Below are positions 32,860 to 42,901 of a stretch of 64,000 nucleotides of DNA, in pieces; the stretch's first letter is position 1, and each line of letters begins with the position of its first letter. Below the pieces are notes generated by a model, which made no database searches, was not told where the DNA came from, and saw only the letters and a program-made list of their open reading frames with translations. Source of the DNA: Olsenella sp. KH3B4 (GTDB lineage Bacteria; Actinomycetota; Coriobacteriia; Coriobacteriales; Atopobiaceae); the NCBI GenBank assembly GCA_900111695.1, contig FOHD01000006.1, forward strand, positions 62,001 to 126,000. Reading direction: 5' to 3'. The position numbers and the translations under genes are program-made.

Positions 32860-33804
32860 CTACGCCTCAGCCTTCTCCCCGTGCCCAAAGAGGGCCTTCA
32901 CGTCGGTTGCCGCCGTGACGGCCCCAAGGATGATAACGACAGCGCACACGACGCCGCGTACGTCGGGCATCGTGCCCAGGAGCAGGAGCGAGAAGGGAAT
33001 GGCCCAGGCAGAGTAGGTGATGTTGAGGGCCATGGCACGCGAGGCGCCAATGCTCGCGATGGCCTTGTAGTAGAGCAGGTAGGAAGCCGTACCAGAAAGC
33101 GCCGCAAGGGCAATGGTGGGCATGGCGCTCGAGACGAGGGCCTCAATGGTGCTGGGCCACGCGCCGAGCAGCGGGAGGATGACCAGCGCGTACGTAAGGG
33201 CAGAGGTTGTCTGTCGTATCTGCATGGCGCACTCGTCGTCCACGCTTGCGTTGCGCAGGCCCCAGTCGATCACTACGGCCTCGGTGCCCCAGCCAAGCAC
33301 GCACACCAAGGCGCCAATGATGCCCATGGTCCAACTACCGGGCACGCCGTCGACGGGTGTCCAACCCAGCACAGCCACGGCGACCAGGCACGCGACAAGC
33401 CCCGACCACTGGTAGGGCCGCATGCGCTCCTTCAGGACCACGGTCGCAAGTGCCGCACCGTACGCTGGGAAGAAGGCGGATATCGCCGCCGTGTACGCGG
33501 GACCAATATTGTTGATGGCAAGCACGTACCCTGTCATGCCCACAGGTCCGCCGATAAGCGCTGTGCCCACAATCACCAGCCCGCTCTTGCTGCGAAGCGT
33601 GCGCCAGGTCTCGCCCAGCTTGCGACGGATTCCCATGTAGGCAAATGAGAAGACCGCCGAGCTTGCGTCGTGGAGGAAGGTGCTTGTGAAGGCGGCCAGC
33701 GCGATTGCCTGCGGCGTTGCCGCGAAGGCGGGGTTGGCAAGCGCGATGCCGAGAATTACCGTGTCGAGCGCCCAGGTGAGTGCAGCGCCAAAGCCATAGG
33801 GCAT
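32860..33804 (-). CDS. EamA/DMT family permease (LicB-like)
   Basis: 314 aa with ten hydrophobic segments in two repeats, the EamA/drug-metabolite-transporter layout; GPVGMTGYVLAINNIGPAYTAAISAFFPAYGA is the repeat-1 region. It lies 23 bases downstream of the choline kinase/cytidylyltransferase gene and is translated from an ATG with GAGAGGGG. In lic loci a permease of this family (LicB) imports choline, so a choline role is inferred from the neighbour; the sequence itself only supports a small-molecule transporter. Confidence 0.8.
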   Translation of the reverse strand: MPYGFGAALTWALDTVILGIALANPAFAATPQAIALAAFTSTFLHDASSAVFSFAYMGIRRKLGETWRTLRSKSGLVIVGTALIGGPVGMTGYVLAINNIGPAYTAAISAFFPAYGAALATVVLKERMRPYQWSGLVACLVAVAVLGWTPVDGVPGSWTMGIIGALVCVLGWGTEAVVIDWGLRNASVDDECAMQIRQTTSALTYALVILPLLGAWPSTIEALVSSAMPTIALAALSGTASYLLYYKAIASIGASRAMALNITYSAWAIPFSLLLLGTMPDVRGVVCAVVIILGAVTAATDVKALFGHGEKAEA

Positions 33805-33827
33805 GATTGACCCCTCTCAATACCTAC

Positions 33828-35591
33828 TTAAGCAGCCAGGATGTCGTTCTTCTCGTACCACGAGAGGACCTTGTCAACGTACGTGACGGCATAGCTCTTG
33901 TAGATGCCGAGCCACTCCCCCACGCCGGCGCCCTCGGCCTCCTTCTCGAGCGCCCAGACGTACCAGCACCAGCCGCCGAGCACCACGCGCGCCCAGAAGT
34001 GGCGACGCTCGACTGGTGTGGCAGCGCGCCCAAAGTAGGCGTCGATGGCAGCGTTTGCCTGGTCTTCGTCGTATTGGGAGCAGATGATGAAGGTCGCCGT
34101 ATCGTTGCCTGGGTCGCCCATGCCGGCAAACTCCCAGTCGATCACGCTCATCGCGCCGTCCTCGCCAATGAGGAAGTTGAGCGGCAGGTAGTCGTTGTGG
34201 CAAAAGCAAGCGGAAAAGCCTTCATCGGCGGTGCAGTAGTCGTTCAGGCGGGTGACCTTCTCGCGCAGCTCCTCGTAGCCGGGAATGTCAATGGCCCCGT
34301 GGTCCTTGAGCAGGCTCTCGTAGCCCAGGCCGTCCTTGTAGAAGTCAAACGAGGCGTCAATGCACGCGCCAGACTCGTGAAAGGTGCGGGCGAGGCTCAT
34401 GGCCCGAGAGACCTCGACGTCGTTGAATGGATCCACGTTCCTTGCGTTTGGCACAAAGTGAGAGATCTTCCAGCCCTTCTCGGCGTCCTCGTAGATGAAG
34501 GTGCGGTCGATTCCCAGCTGGTGGGCAACCGTATCTGCATCCGTCTCGGCCGTGCGGTTGATGAACTTCTCGGTGCCGATGCCGGGGTGGCGATAGACGT
34601 ATTCGTCTGCGCCCACGGCAAAGTGGAAGGTGAGGTTGGTAAGGCCGTTCTTAATGGGACGGAAGTCGTGTATCTGCGTTCGATCGCAGCCAAGGACCGC
34701 CACGATATTGTCAAGCGCAGGGCAGTCGACCGAGGCTAGGAACTGGGGGTCAAACTCGACCAGATCGTCGACCGAGTCAAACTCGAGGACCTCTCCCTTG
34801 GGGTAGCGGCGCATGTCCATCGAGAGGCTGTCGAGGTTGCGCGCGTAGATGGCCTCCCAGAGCTCGTCCGCGTGGCGCTCCTCGTAAGAAGGATCGCTCA
34901 CAACGTCACCGAGGATGCGCACGAACGAGTTGGAGAATGCCCGGTCAAAGTAGACGTGCCCGAGCATGGACCACGCGTCCTTGCCTCCCACCGTCACGGA
35001 GGTGATACGATCGTCCTTGTCGACGCCAAGGCACCACTCGTCTGTGGGGCCGTCCATGTAGACCGCCGAGTAGTACGCATGGTAGACATAGGTCTCGAAG
35101 GGATTGCTGACAAAGTAGTCGTCCGACGAGCAGATGTAGGTGTTCCTCAGCTGGTCGCGAACGAGCCAGAGAGTCCAGTTGTTGTTCCTCTCGGCGTAGA
35201 GGTCGTTTTTCACGAGACGGACGCCGTACTTCTCCGCAAGGTAGGCAAACTCGTCCGCACGATAGCCCACGACCACCGTGATATTCGTGATTCCCACCTC
35301 GTGGAGCTGACGAATCTGGCGCTCGATGAGGACCTCGCCATGCACGCTTGTGAGCCCCTTGGGCCGCCAGTACGAGATGGGCACAAAGCGAGACGAGAGC
35401 CCCGCTGCCATGATGACCGCGTTCTCCACCCGGTAGGGCTGCAGCGCCTTGCGCCCAAGCTCAGTGATGGTGGTGCCGGCAACAAGGCCAAGGCTGCGAA
35501 GCCCCTCAATCACAGGAGATGCTGCGGGAACGCCGGCCTCATTGGCGGCCAGCGAACTTAGGATGTCAAACTCTTCTCGTGTAAGTGCCAT
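33828..35591 (-). CDS. Winged-helix + nucleotidyltransferase + choline kinase fusion (LicC/LicA-like)
   Basis: 587 aa. Residues 1-52 form a small MarR-like winged helix (FDILSSLAANEAG...ITELGRKAL). About 56-290 is a nucleotidyltransferase with the signature VIMAAGLSSRFVPISY-WRPKGL, like CTP:phosphocholine cytidylyltransferase LicC. About 300-580 is an APH/choline kinase with CHNDYLPLNFLI and VIDWEFAGMGDPGND. Together they could turn choline into CDP-choline for decoration of surface glycans. SD AGAGGA. Followed by the DMT permease. No LicD phosphocholine transferase lies in this window. Confidence 0.85.
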   Translation of the reverse strand: MALTREEFDILSSLAANEAGVPAASPVIEGLRSLGLVAGTTITELGRKALQPYRVENAVIMAAGLSSRFVPISYWRPKGLTSVHGEVLIERQIRQLHEVGITNITVVVGYRADEFAYLAEKYGVRLVKNDLYAERNNNWTLWLVRDQLRNTYICSSDDYFVSNPFETYVYHAYYSAVYMDGPTDEWCLGVDKDDRITSVTVGGKDAWSMLGHVYFDRAFSNSFVRILGDVVSDPSYEERHADELWEAIYARNLDSLSMDMRRYPKGEVLEFDSVDDLVEFDPQFLASVDCPALDNIVAVLGCDRTQIHDFRPIKNGLTNLTFHFAVGADEYVYRHPGIGTEKFINRTAETDADTVAHQLGIDRTFIYEDAEKGWKISHFVPNARNVDPFNDVEVSRAMSLARTFHESGACIDASFDFYKDGLGYESLLKDHGAIDIPGYEELREKVTRLNDYCTADEGFSACFCHNDYLPLNFLIGEDGAMSVIDWEFAGMGDPGNDTATFIICSQYDEDQANAAIDAYFGRAATPVERRHFWARVVLGGWCWYVWALEKEAEGAGVGEWLGIYKSYAVTYVDKVLSWYEKNDILAA

Positions 35592-35707
35592 GGCAGATCC
35601 TCTGGACGAGTATTTGGTTCATGTAAAGGACTCTGCCAATCATAACTGAACGCTTACACAGATATTAAGTGACCATTCAACTCTGTGAAAAATGCGTAAT
35701 AGAGAAA

Positions 35708-35743
35708 ATAGAAAGGGCGCCGAGGGTTCATCCCCAGGCGCCC
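35708..35743 (-). terminator. Terminator of the glycogen operon
   Basis: Arms GGGCGCC (35715-35721) and GGCGCCC (35737-35743), extended by partial pairing of the inner CGAGGG/CCCCAG, followed on the minus strand by TTTCTATTTT. Confidence 0.75.
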
Positions 35744-35789
35744 ATCAAGTATTTCGAACAACAACTAGGCTGCTCACACAGAGGAGGCC

Positions 35790-38700
35790 CTACCGTTTCT
35801 CAACGGCCCTCCCGGACTCGTTTGCCAGCTCGCGCAGCCAGCTGGTCGCGGCATCCACGTCGGCGGCATCTGCCTGCCACGTCCAGTTGCCCTCGGCCAC
35901 GCCCGGCACGTTCATGCGCGCCTCGTCGCCCAGAAGCAGCACGTCCTGAAGTGGCAGGATCACCAGGTCGTTCTTGACGCCCACGGTGCGGCGCTCGATG
36001 TCACGCGCCACCTCGACTGCCTTCTCGGGGTCGCCCTCGACAAAGCTGCGCGCGCACCAGCCCACGAGGGTCTCGGTGTCATGCGTGCCCGTGTAGACTA
36101 CAGACTCCCTGTTGGGCGTGAACTCGTTGCGAACGTCCTGGTCGGCAAACTGCACGATGCTCATGCCCGGCACGCCCGTCTCGGCAATAAGCGCGCGTAC
36201 GGCCGGCGTAATGTTGCCCAGGTCCTCGGCAATGAGCGGCAGGCCACCAAAGAGCTTGTTGGCAGAGCGGAAGAGGTTGGCGCCTGGCCCAAAGGCGTAT
36301 GCGCCCTCGGTGGCCGGCTTGCCCGCCTCGATCTCGTAGTACGAGGAGAACCCAATGAAGTGGTCGAGACGTACGTAGTCGTAGAGCTTGAATGCGCGGC
36401 CGAGCCTGCGCAGCCACCAGTCGTAGCCATCGGAGCGTAGGACGTCCCAGTCATAGGTAGGGTTGCCCCAGAGCTGGCCCTCGGCAGAGAGCTGATCGGC
36501 AGGTGCGCCGGCCTGCATGGCCGCATGCCCGTCCTCGTCCAGGTCAAAGATGTCGGGCTCGCTCCAGACGTCCGCAGAGTCTGCCGAGACGTACATGGGC
36601 ATGTCGCCCACGATGCGCACACCGCGCTTGTTGGCGTACGCGCGAAGCTCGTTCCACTCCTGCTGGAACTCAAACTGCAGCTTGCGCGCCGCCTCGATGC
36701 CCGGCACCAGCTCAGGATCATCGGCGAGCCGGGGCGAATAGCTGCGGTACTGCTCCGGCCACGCCTGCCACGGCGCGTCGTCAAACTTGTCCTTCAGCGC
36801 GCAGAAGGTGGCGTATGGCGTGAGCCAGTAGTCGTTATCGTCACAGAACTCCGCGAAGCGCCCGTCGCCAAAGAGCGCCTCGTCTGCGAGAACCTCCTCG
36901 GGATCGCGCTCGAGCAGGGCAACGTTGCCCGCGTTGGCAGCCAGTCCCGCGTAGGGCGAGCCGTACTCATCCGTGGGGTTCACGGGGAGCACCTGCCAGT
37001 AGCGCTGACCGCAGCTGGCGAGCCAGTCAACAAAGCGCTTCGCCGGCGCTCCCAACGTTCCCGGCCTGCCGTCGTTGGGCACCGAGGTCACGTGGCACAG
37101 CACACCCATGCCACGCTCGAGCGGCTTCTGGAGTCGCTCGTGCCTGTGGAAGTGAAGCACGGCCGTGCCCAGCGGCCACAGGAAGACCTCTGCCTGGCCC
37201 TGCGACACCTTGGGGTCGCGCCCAGAGACGACGTCGGAGACCTCCATGCCGCTCTCGATGGGCACGCGAACGGTGTGGGACGCGTTCAGGCTGGCGTTCA
37301 CCAGCACGCAGACGCAATCGCTCTTGGTGCGGCTCCGACGCCAGAAGCCAAACACGTCATCGACCACCGAGAACGGGTTGAAGCGGCCATCTACCAGGAC
37401 GTCGAGCGTCTTGCGCACGGCGATGGCATTGCGGTAGATGTCAAAGCAGTCCTTGTCGCCACCGTCCCAAGGATACGCGGCGCGGTTGTACGGATCACGG
37501 AAGCCCTCCATGCCGCGCTCGTCCCCGTAGTAGATGCAGGGAACGCCCGGCAGGGTCATCTGCAGGAGGGTGATTGCCCACAGGCGGCTCTTGGCCAGGT
37601 TGCGCTGACCGGGGTCCAGGCGATACGACGCGCGCTCCGGCTCCGAGAGCATGTCGGGGTTGGGAGCGCCGCCAAGCGTCGTAAAGAGACGCTCGCGATC
37701 GTGGCTGCCCAGGAGGTTGAGCTCGCTGTAGAGCGCCTGGCCGGGGTAGTTCTCGCCCAGCTGCTCCAGGCGCCGCGTCAACTCCTGTGCCCCAATCTCG
37801 TTGCGCATGAAGGCGAGAAGCCCCTCGCGCAGCGGGTAGTTCATGGTGCCATCAAGCTCCGAGCCCTCGAAGTACTGGCGCAGGGAGCCATAGGCCGTCT
37901 TGTTGCTGGCGTCCTCCCACACCTCGCCGATGAGAAGGCCGTCGGGCTTCTCGGCGAGGACCGCATGCTTGATGTCGGCGATGAAGCTGTCCGGAAGCTC
38001 GTCGGCCACGTCCAGGCGCCAGCCACGCGCGCCGTCGCGGAGCCAGCGCCGCACCACGCCCTCGCGCCCACAAATGAACTCGTGGTAGGAGGGGTCGTTC
38101 TCGTTGATGGCCGGCAGGTCGTCCACGCCCCACCAGCTGTCGTAGGTCCCGTCGTCGTGGAAGGTGTACCACGGGCGATAGACCGAGTCTGCGCTCTGGT
38201 AGGCACCAACAGAGTCCGGATAGTTCCCGTACTTGTTGAAGTAGCGCGAGTCGCACCCGGTGTGGTTGAACACACCGTCCAGAATCACGGAGATGCCCAT
38301 CTCCTCGGCGTCCACACACAGGCGGCGGAAGCTCTCCTCGTCACCGAGCATGGGGTCGATGGCCATGTAGTCACCGGTGTCGTAGCGGTGGTTGCTTGCC
38401 GCCTCGAAGATGGGGTTGAGGTAGATGACCGTCACGCCAAGGTCCTTGAGGTAGCGCAGCTTCTCGCGAACGCCCTCGAGGGTGCCACCGTAGAAGTCCC
38501 AGCGCCTGATGCGGCCGTTCTCGTCCTTGTCATAGGTGGGCGGCGTGGACCAGTCGTCTACCACCGCTCGGCCTGGGCCGGCGATGTGAGGGCGTTCCAT
38601 GGCAACGTCAGCCCTGTGGCGCCAGTCCCCGCCCCGCGCAAAGCGATCGGGGAAGACCTGGTAGACGATGCCGCCACGATACCAGTTGGGCTGGATGGCG

Positions 38701-39068
38701 CGCTGCTTGTAGACCGTGATCTGGAACGACGGGGGGTCCCCATAGGCAAACGTGCCCTCGCCCGTGGTCCAGCCCGGCTGTGCACCGTAGCGCCACACGG
38801 CCCCGTCGGACGCCTCGATGTCGAAGCTGTACCAGATGATGCCGGTGCGCTCCGGGGTAAAGGTGACCGAGAAGTGCGTCACGCTCCCGCGCTGCTCGCC
38901 ATGCATCTCGAGCAGGCGCTCGCCCACTCCGTCGGTCCAGGTACGAAGCGTGCAGAACGTCACGTCGTCGTCCCAGACGTCGATGCCTACAGTAACGGCG
39001 CCGCCCAGCCGGACGGCGCCAAAGGGATCTCTGTACTCCCTCTCGGAGGTTACGTGACGTGCCTTCAA
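35790..39068 (-). CDS. Fused GH13 glucanase/pullulanase-like + GH77 4-alpha-glucanotransferase
   Basis: 1092 aa from a TTG start with AGGTAAGG upstream, three bases behind glgA. Residues about 1-120 are a beta-sandwich like that of maltogenic amylases. The GH13 barrel (130-640) has GWRLDVADEL (D353), GEVWEDAS (E382) and GSHDRERL (D457). The GH77 amylomaltase (650-1092) has RLDHFIGFSSYYEI (D902), IAEDLG (E948) and GTHDTET (D997). It should trim branches and then recombine the freed oligosaccharides. Last gene of the operon; both catalytic sets are intact. Confidence 0.92.
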   Translation of the reverse strand: MKARHVTSEREYRDPFGAVRLGGAVTVGIDVWDDDVTFCTLRTWTDGVGERLLEMHGEQRGSVTHFSVTFTPERTGIIWYSFDIEASDGAVWRYGAQPGWTTGEGTFAYGDPPSFQITVYKQRAIQPNWYRGGIVYQVFPDRFARGGDWRHRADVAMERPHIAGPGRAVVDDWSTPPTYDKDENGRIRRWDFYGGTLEGVREKLRYLKDLGVTVIYLNPIFEAASNHRYDTGDYMAIDPMLGDEESFRRLCVDAEEMGISVILDGVFNHTGCDSRYFNKYGNYPDSVGAYQSADSVYRPWYTFHDDGTYDSWWGVDDLPAINENDPSYHEFICGREGVVRRWLRDGARGWRLDVADELPDSFIADIKHAVLAEKPDGLLIGEVWEDASNKTAYGSLRQYFEGSELDGTMNYPLREGLLAFMRNEIGAQELTRRLEQLGENYPGQALYSELNLLGSHDRERLFTTLGGAPNPDMLSEPERASYRLDPGQRNLAKSRLWAITLLQMTLPGVPCIYYGDERGMEGFRDPYNRAAYPWDGGDKDCFDIYRNAIAVRKTLDVLVDGRFNPFSVVDDVFGFWRRSRTKSDCVCVLVNASLNASHTVRVPIESGMEVSDVVSGRDPKVSQGQAEVFLWPLGTAVLHFHRHERLQKPLERGMGVLCHVTSVPNDGRPGTLGAPAKRFVDWLASCGQRYWQVLPVNPTDEYGSPYAGLAANAGNVALLERDPEEVLADEALFGDGRFAEFCDDNDYWLTPYATFCALKDKFDDAPWQAWPEQYRSYSPRLADDPELVPGIEAARKLQFEFQQEWNELRAYANKRGVRIVGDMPMYVSADSADVWSEPDIFDLDEDGHAAMQAGAPADQLSAEGQLWGNPTYDWDVLRSDGYDWWLRRLGRAFKLYDYVRLDHFIGFSSYYEIEAGKPATEGAYAFGPGANLFRSANKLFGGLPLIAEDLGNITPAVRALIAETGVPGMSIVQFADQDVRNEFTPNRESVVYTGTHDTETLVGWCARSFVEGDPEKAVEVARDIERRTVGVKNDLVILPLQDVLLLGDEARMNVPGVAEGNWTWQADAADVDAATSWLRELANESGRAVEKR

Positions 39069-39071
39069 GCC

Positions 39072-40571
39072 TTACCTGTCTCTTCTCTTGTTGTACCGAA
39101 TGACCTCTGGGTGAAGGCCGTGGTAGATGTCCATGTAGTCGTTTGCGGCTCGGCGCCAACTGAAGTCCGTCGCCATGGCCTGGAGCATGAGCTTAGTCCA
39201 CAGCTCATGGTTCGTCCAGAAGATTTCGCAGGCACCGAGGAGCGTGTCGGCCATCTCGTCCGCGTTCATGTTGGAGAAGCGGAAGCCCGTGCCCTCGCCG
39301 GTGAACTTGTTGTACGGGACCACCGAGTCGCGCAGGCCGCCCGTCTCGCGCACGAGGGGAAGGGTGCCATAGCGCATGGCAATCATCTGGGAGAGGCCGC
39401 ATGGCTCGAACTCGGACGGCATGAGAAGGATGTCGCCGCCTGCGTACATGCGGTGCGAGAGCGCGTTGTCGAACGCGATGCGCGCGCATATCATGTCGCC
39501 GTACTTCTGGTCGAAGTAGCGGAACGCCTCCTCCTGGTCCGCGTCGCCAGTGCCAAGGATGGCCACTTGGACGCCGCGCTGCATGATGCCGTCCATGGCA
39601 TAGCGAACAAGGCCCAGGCCCTTCTGGTTGGTGAGGCGGCCGATCATGACCACGAGCGGTCGCGTGGGATCCTGGCGAAGGCCCAGCTCCTCCTGGAGGG
39701 CGCGCTTGCACTCGGCCTTGTTGGCAAGGTCGTCGGGCGAGTAGTTCGCAGGGATCATGCCGTCGGTCTTGGGGTTCCAGATGGTGGTGTCGATGCCGTT
39801 GAGAATGCCGGAGAGGATGCCGGAGCGCCTGCGGAAGATGGGGTCGAGCCCTTCTCCGTAGAACGGCATCTGCAGCTCGTAGGCATAGCTCGGGCTCACG
39901 GTGGTGAGGGCGTCCGCGTAGCACAGGCCGCCCTTCATGAAGTTGATGGAGTCCTTGTCGCAGTAGAGCTGGTCGCGGGCGGCGGGGATGTCGGCAAGGC
40001 CGAGGACGTCAGAGAGCATCTTGTCGCCGTACTGGCCCTGGAACTTGATGTTGTGGACCGTCATGACGGTCTTGACGTCATTGCACTGCGGTGCCCCGCG
40101 GTACAGCTCGCGCAGGAAGACGGGGCAGAGCGCCGTCTGCCAGTCGTTGCAGTGCAAGACGTCGCAGGCAAGCTCGGGCACCTTGACGATGGCCTCGCAG
40201 ATTGCCTTCGCGAAGAACGCGAAGCGCTCGCCATCGTCAAAGTAGCCGTAGAGTCCGTCACGCTTGAAGTAGGCCTCGTTGTCCACGAAGTAGAAGTCGA
40301 GTCCCTGGAGCTCGAGCTTCTCGATGCCGCAGTAGACGTTCCTCCAGGCCAGGGGCACGTAGAAGTCCGCGATGTGCTTCATGCGGTCCCGGTACTCCTG
40401 GGGAATGGTCCCGTACTTGGGCATGATTACGGCGGCCTTGGCACCGGCATGCTTGAGTGCGCGTGGGAGGGAACCCGCCACGTCACCCAAGCCGCCGGTC
40501 TTGGCGAACGGCACCGCCTCTGAGGAAGCGAAGAGAATCCTCAGCTTCCTGCGGTGTGCGCTTGTTGGCAT
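39072..40571 (-). CDS. glgA: Glycogen synthase (ADP-glucose, GT5)
   Basis: 499 aa; the start at 40571 follows GAGGTGGG. The N-terminal FAKTGGLGDVAGSLPRAL binds ADP-glucose, and the C-terminal PSEFEPCGLSQMIAMRYGTLP holds the conserved Glu of GT-B retaining enzymes. It elongates alpha-1,4-glucan chains. The gene starts 11 bases behind the glgD stop and lies in order glgC-glgD-glgA-(GH13-GH77). Confidence 0.95.
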   Translation of the reverse strand: MPTSAHRRKLRILFASSEAVPFAKTGGLGDVAGSLPRALKHAGAKAAVIMPKYGTIPQEYRDRMKHIADFYVPLAWRNVYCGIEKLELQGLDFYFVDNEAYFKRDGLYGYFDDGERFAFFAKAICEAIVKVPELACDVLHCNDWQTALCPVFLRELYRGAPQCNDVKTVMTVHNIKFQGQYGDKMLSDVLGLADIPAARDQLYCDKDSINFMKGGLCYADALTTVSPSYAYELQMPFYGEGLDPIFRRRSGILSGILNGIDTTIWNPKTDGMIPANYSPDDLANKAECKRALQEELGLRQDPTRPLVVMIGRLTNQKGLGLVRYAMDGIMQRGVQVAILGTGDADQEEAFRYFDQKYGDMICARIAFDNALSHRMYAGGDILLMPSEFEPCGLSQMIAMRYGTLPLVRETGGLRDSVVPYNKFTGEGTGFRFSNMNADEMADTLLGACEIFWTNHELWTKLMLQAMATDFSWRRAANDYMDIYHGLHPEVIRYNKRRDR

Positions 40572-40582
40572 GGTACCCACCT

Positions 40583-41677
40583 CTACTCGCAACCCTTTTC
40601 CTTGACCAGGACGTCCTCGGGGGTACCACGAAGCTCGGTGCCCGCCGGGACGAGGTTGTTCCTGTCGACGATCGCGTTCTCGACACGGGCGCCACTCTTG
40701 ATGACGCAGTCCTGCATCACCACGGAGCCGCGAATGGTGGCGCCGCTCTCCACGATGACGTTGCGGCCAAGGATGGAGTCACCCACGTTGCCAAAGATGC
40801 GGCAGCCTGCCGAGACGAGCGAGTTGGTGACTCGGGAGCCCACCTCGAACTTTGCGGGCGACGTGTCGTGCGCCTTGGTCTTGATGAAGCGGCCCTCGGG
40901 GAAGAGCTCGGCGTTGATGCGGGGATCGAGAGCGTCCATGTTGGAGCGGTAGTAGCTCTTCTTGTTGAACACTGCCGCGGCATAGCCCTCAAAGTTGTAC
41001 GCTTGGACGTTCACGCGACCAAAGTCGTTGCTCATCGCCTCGAAGAGGTCGAGGTAGTCAGTGGCAGCGTACCAGTCGAACATGTCGAGCAGCAGCTGGC
41101 GGCTGATCAGGAAGCAGTCGAGGAACGCGGTGTCGCCGAACGAGACGCCGTGCTTCACGCCGGTGACGCGAGAGCCGTCGAGCTCGAAGCCGGTCACGTC
41201 GGCGTCGTTTCCGCTCGCCTGCTTGACGAGGACGGTGATGTCAGCGCCGGACGCCACGTGCGCGTTGTACATCTCGTCCAGGTCGATGTTGTAGACGAAG
41301 TTCGCGGTCGAGAAGACCACGTAGTCTGACTTCGACCTCGTGAAGAAGACCTTGTTGTGGACGAGGTCACGAAGGAGGAAGCGCGCACCGGTGCGAGAGG
41401 TGCCAAACGCGGAGCCAGGCAGGATGAAGAGGCCACCGTTCTTGCGGTCGAGGTTCCAGTCCTTGCCAGATCCCACGTGGTCGATGAGCGAGCGGTAGTT
41501 GTAGGGCATGACCATGCCCACGGTGCGCAGACCGGCGTTGACCATGTTGGACAGGGGGAAGTCTACCAGGCGGTAGCGGCCGAGAAACGGCATCGACGCC
41601 ACCGGACGGTTCTCGACCAGCGCGCTCGGAGACTTGGCCGAGTAGTTGCACGTAATGAGGCCTATGACCTTTTCCAT
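40583..41677 (-). CDS. glgD: ADP-glucose pyrophosphorylase, GlgD subunit
   Basis: 364 aa with the nucleotidyltransferase core altered as in GlgD proteins: the N-terminus reads ENRPVASMPFLGRYRLVDFPLSNMVNAG instead of the catalytic loop GGxGxRL seen in GlgC. The C-terminal half is a left-handed beta-helix. GlgD acts as a regulatory partner of GlgC, as known for Bacillus. Start at 41677 overlaps nothing and follows the glgC stop by three bases; SD GGGGGAG. Confidence 0.93.
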   Translation of the reverse strand: MEKVIGLITCNYSAKSPSALVENRPVASMPFLGRYRLVDFPLSNMVNAGLRTVGMVMPYNYRSLIDHVGSGKDWNLDRKNGGLFILPGSAFGTSRTGARFLLRDLVHNKVFFTRSKSDYVVFSTANFVYNIDLDEMYNAHVASGADITVLVKQASGNDADVTGFELDGSRVTGVKHGVSFGDTAFLDCFLISRQLLLDMFDWYAATDYLDLFEAMSNDFGRVNVQAYNFEGYAAAVFNKKSYYRSNMDALDPRINAELFPEGRFIKTKAHDTSPAKFEVGSRVTNSLVSAGCRIFGNVGDSILGRNVIVESGATIRGSVVMQDCVIKSGARVENAIVDRNNLVPAGTELRGTPEDVLVKEKGCE

Positions 41678-41680
41678 TGC

Positions 41681-42826
41681 TTACTCCCCCTTCCCGACAA
41701 CGACGTCATTCCCAATGACGGCCGTGTCCTTCGTAGAGTCGACGCTACCGAGGTTCACGTTCTCCTCGACGACGGAGTTCTCGCCCAGGATTGCGCGAAC
41801 AACGTGCGCGCCGTTCTTCACGACGGCACCGGGGAGCAGGACGGAGTCGACGACGGTGGCGTGCTCGCCAACGTAGGCGTCGACAGAGAGAATCGAGTGC
41901 TTGGCCTTGCCGAAGACCTGCACGCCGTTGGCAACCAGGCAGTCGTCGACGTCGCCATCACGACCCACGTACGCAGGCGGCCTCGTAGAGGCGTTGCTCA
42001 TGATGGGGAAGTCCTCGCTGTAGAGGTCGAAGGCGGGGTTGGGGCCGAGAAGGTCCATGCTCGTCTCGTGGTAGCTCGAGATGGTGCCCACGTCGCGCCA
42101 GAAGCCGTTGAACTCGTAGGTGTACAGGCGCTTGCCGTCGGCCAGGAGCTTGGGGATGATGTTCTTGCCGAAGTCGTGCTCGGAGGTCTGATCAACGGCG
42201 TCCTCCTTGAGGGAGCTCACGAGGAGGTCGGTGTTGAAGATGTAGATGCCCATGGAAGCGAGGTTGGAATCGGGCTTCTTGGGCTTCTCGGTGAACTTGA
42301 GGATGCGCTCGTCATCGTCCTGGGTGATGATGCCAAAGCGCGAGGCCTCCTCCCAGGGCACGGGCATGACGGCGATGGTGAGGTCGGCGTTGTGGCGCTT
42401 GTGGTTCTCGAGCATCTTGCCGTAGTCCATGCGGTACAGCTGGTCGCCCGAGAGGATGAGCACGTACTCGGGATCGTTCTGGTCGATGTAGCCCAGGTTC
42501 TGCGTCACGGCGTCTGCCGTGCCCTCGTACCAGGCGCCGCCGGTCTGGGTGGCGTACGGCGGCAGGATTGAGACGCCGCCGTCACGCTCGTCGAGGTTCC
42601 ACGCCTCGCCGGTGCCAATATAAGAGTGCAGCAGGTATGGGCGGTACTGGGTGAGAACACCCACCGTCGAGACACCCGAGTTCGCGCAGTTAGAGAGCGC
42701 GAAGTCGATTATGCGGAACTTGCCGCCGAACGAGACCGCAGGCTTTGCCACGTTGCTGGTAAGCGCGCCAAGTCTGCTGCCCTGCCCTCCGGCAAGAAGC
42801 ATCGCTATGCATTCCTTCTTGCTCAT
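41681..42826 (-). CDS. glgC: Glucose-1-phosphate adenylyltransferase, catalytic subunit
   Basis: 381 aa. Makes ADP-glucose from ATP and glucose 1-phosphate. Motifs: [36 protein letters not shown], and the site [14 protein letters not shown] start at the second ATG (42826), which has GGGGGA upstream; a first ATG four codons earlier abuts GAAGGGA too closely. With GlgD it should form the heterotetramer of Gram-positive type. It follows glgP by 75 bases. Confidence 0.94.
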   Translation of the reverse strand: MSKKECIAMLLAGGQGSRLGALTSNVAKPAVSFGGKFRIIDFALSNCANSGVSTVGVLTQYRPYLLHSYIGTGEAWNLDERDGGVSILPPYATQTGGAWYEGTADAVTQNLGYIDQNDPEYVLILSGDQLYRMDYGKMLENHKRHNADLTIAVMPVPWEEASRFGIITQDDDERILKFTEKPKKPDSNLASMGIYIFNTDLLVSSLKEDAVDQTSEHDFGKNIIPKLLADGKRLYTYEFNGFWRDVGTISSYHETSMDLLGPNPAFDLYSEDFPIMSNASTRPPAYVGRDGDVDDCLVANGVQVFGKAKHSILSVDAYVGEHATVVDSVLLPGAVVKNGAHVVRAILGENSVVEENVNLGSVDSTKDTAVIGNDVVVGKGE

Positions 42827-42901
42827 AAGGTCCCCCATTCCCTTCTAACGTCCCAACAGGTGCACACCATGTCTTCCACCCGCAGACCTGCGGGGTAGTT
42901 C

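Noticed and set aside
36525..40523. Very long plus-strand open frame opposite glgA and the GH13-GH77 gene
   Set aside because: It is antisense to two proteins with intact catalytic motifs; the frame is open only because of the high GC content, and its translation shows no family.
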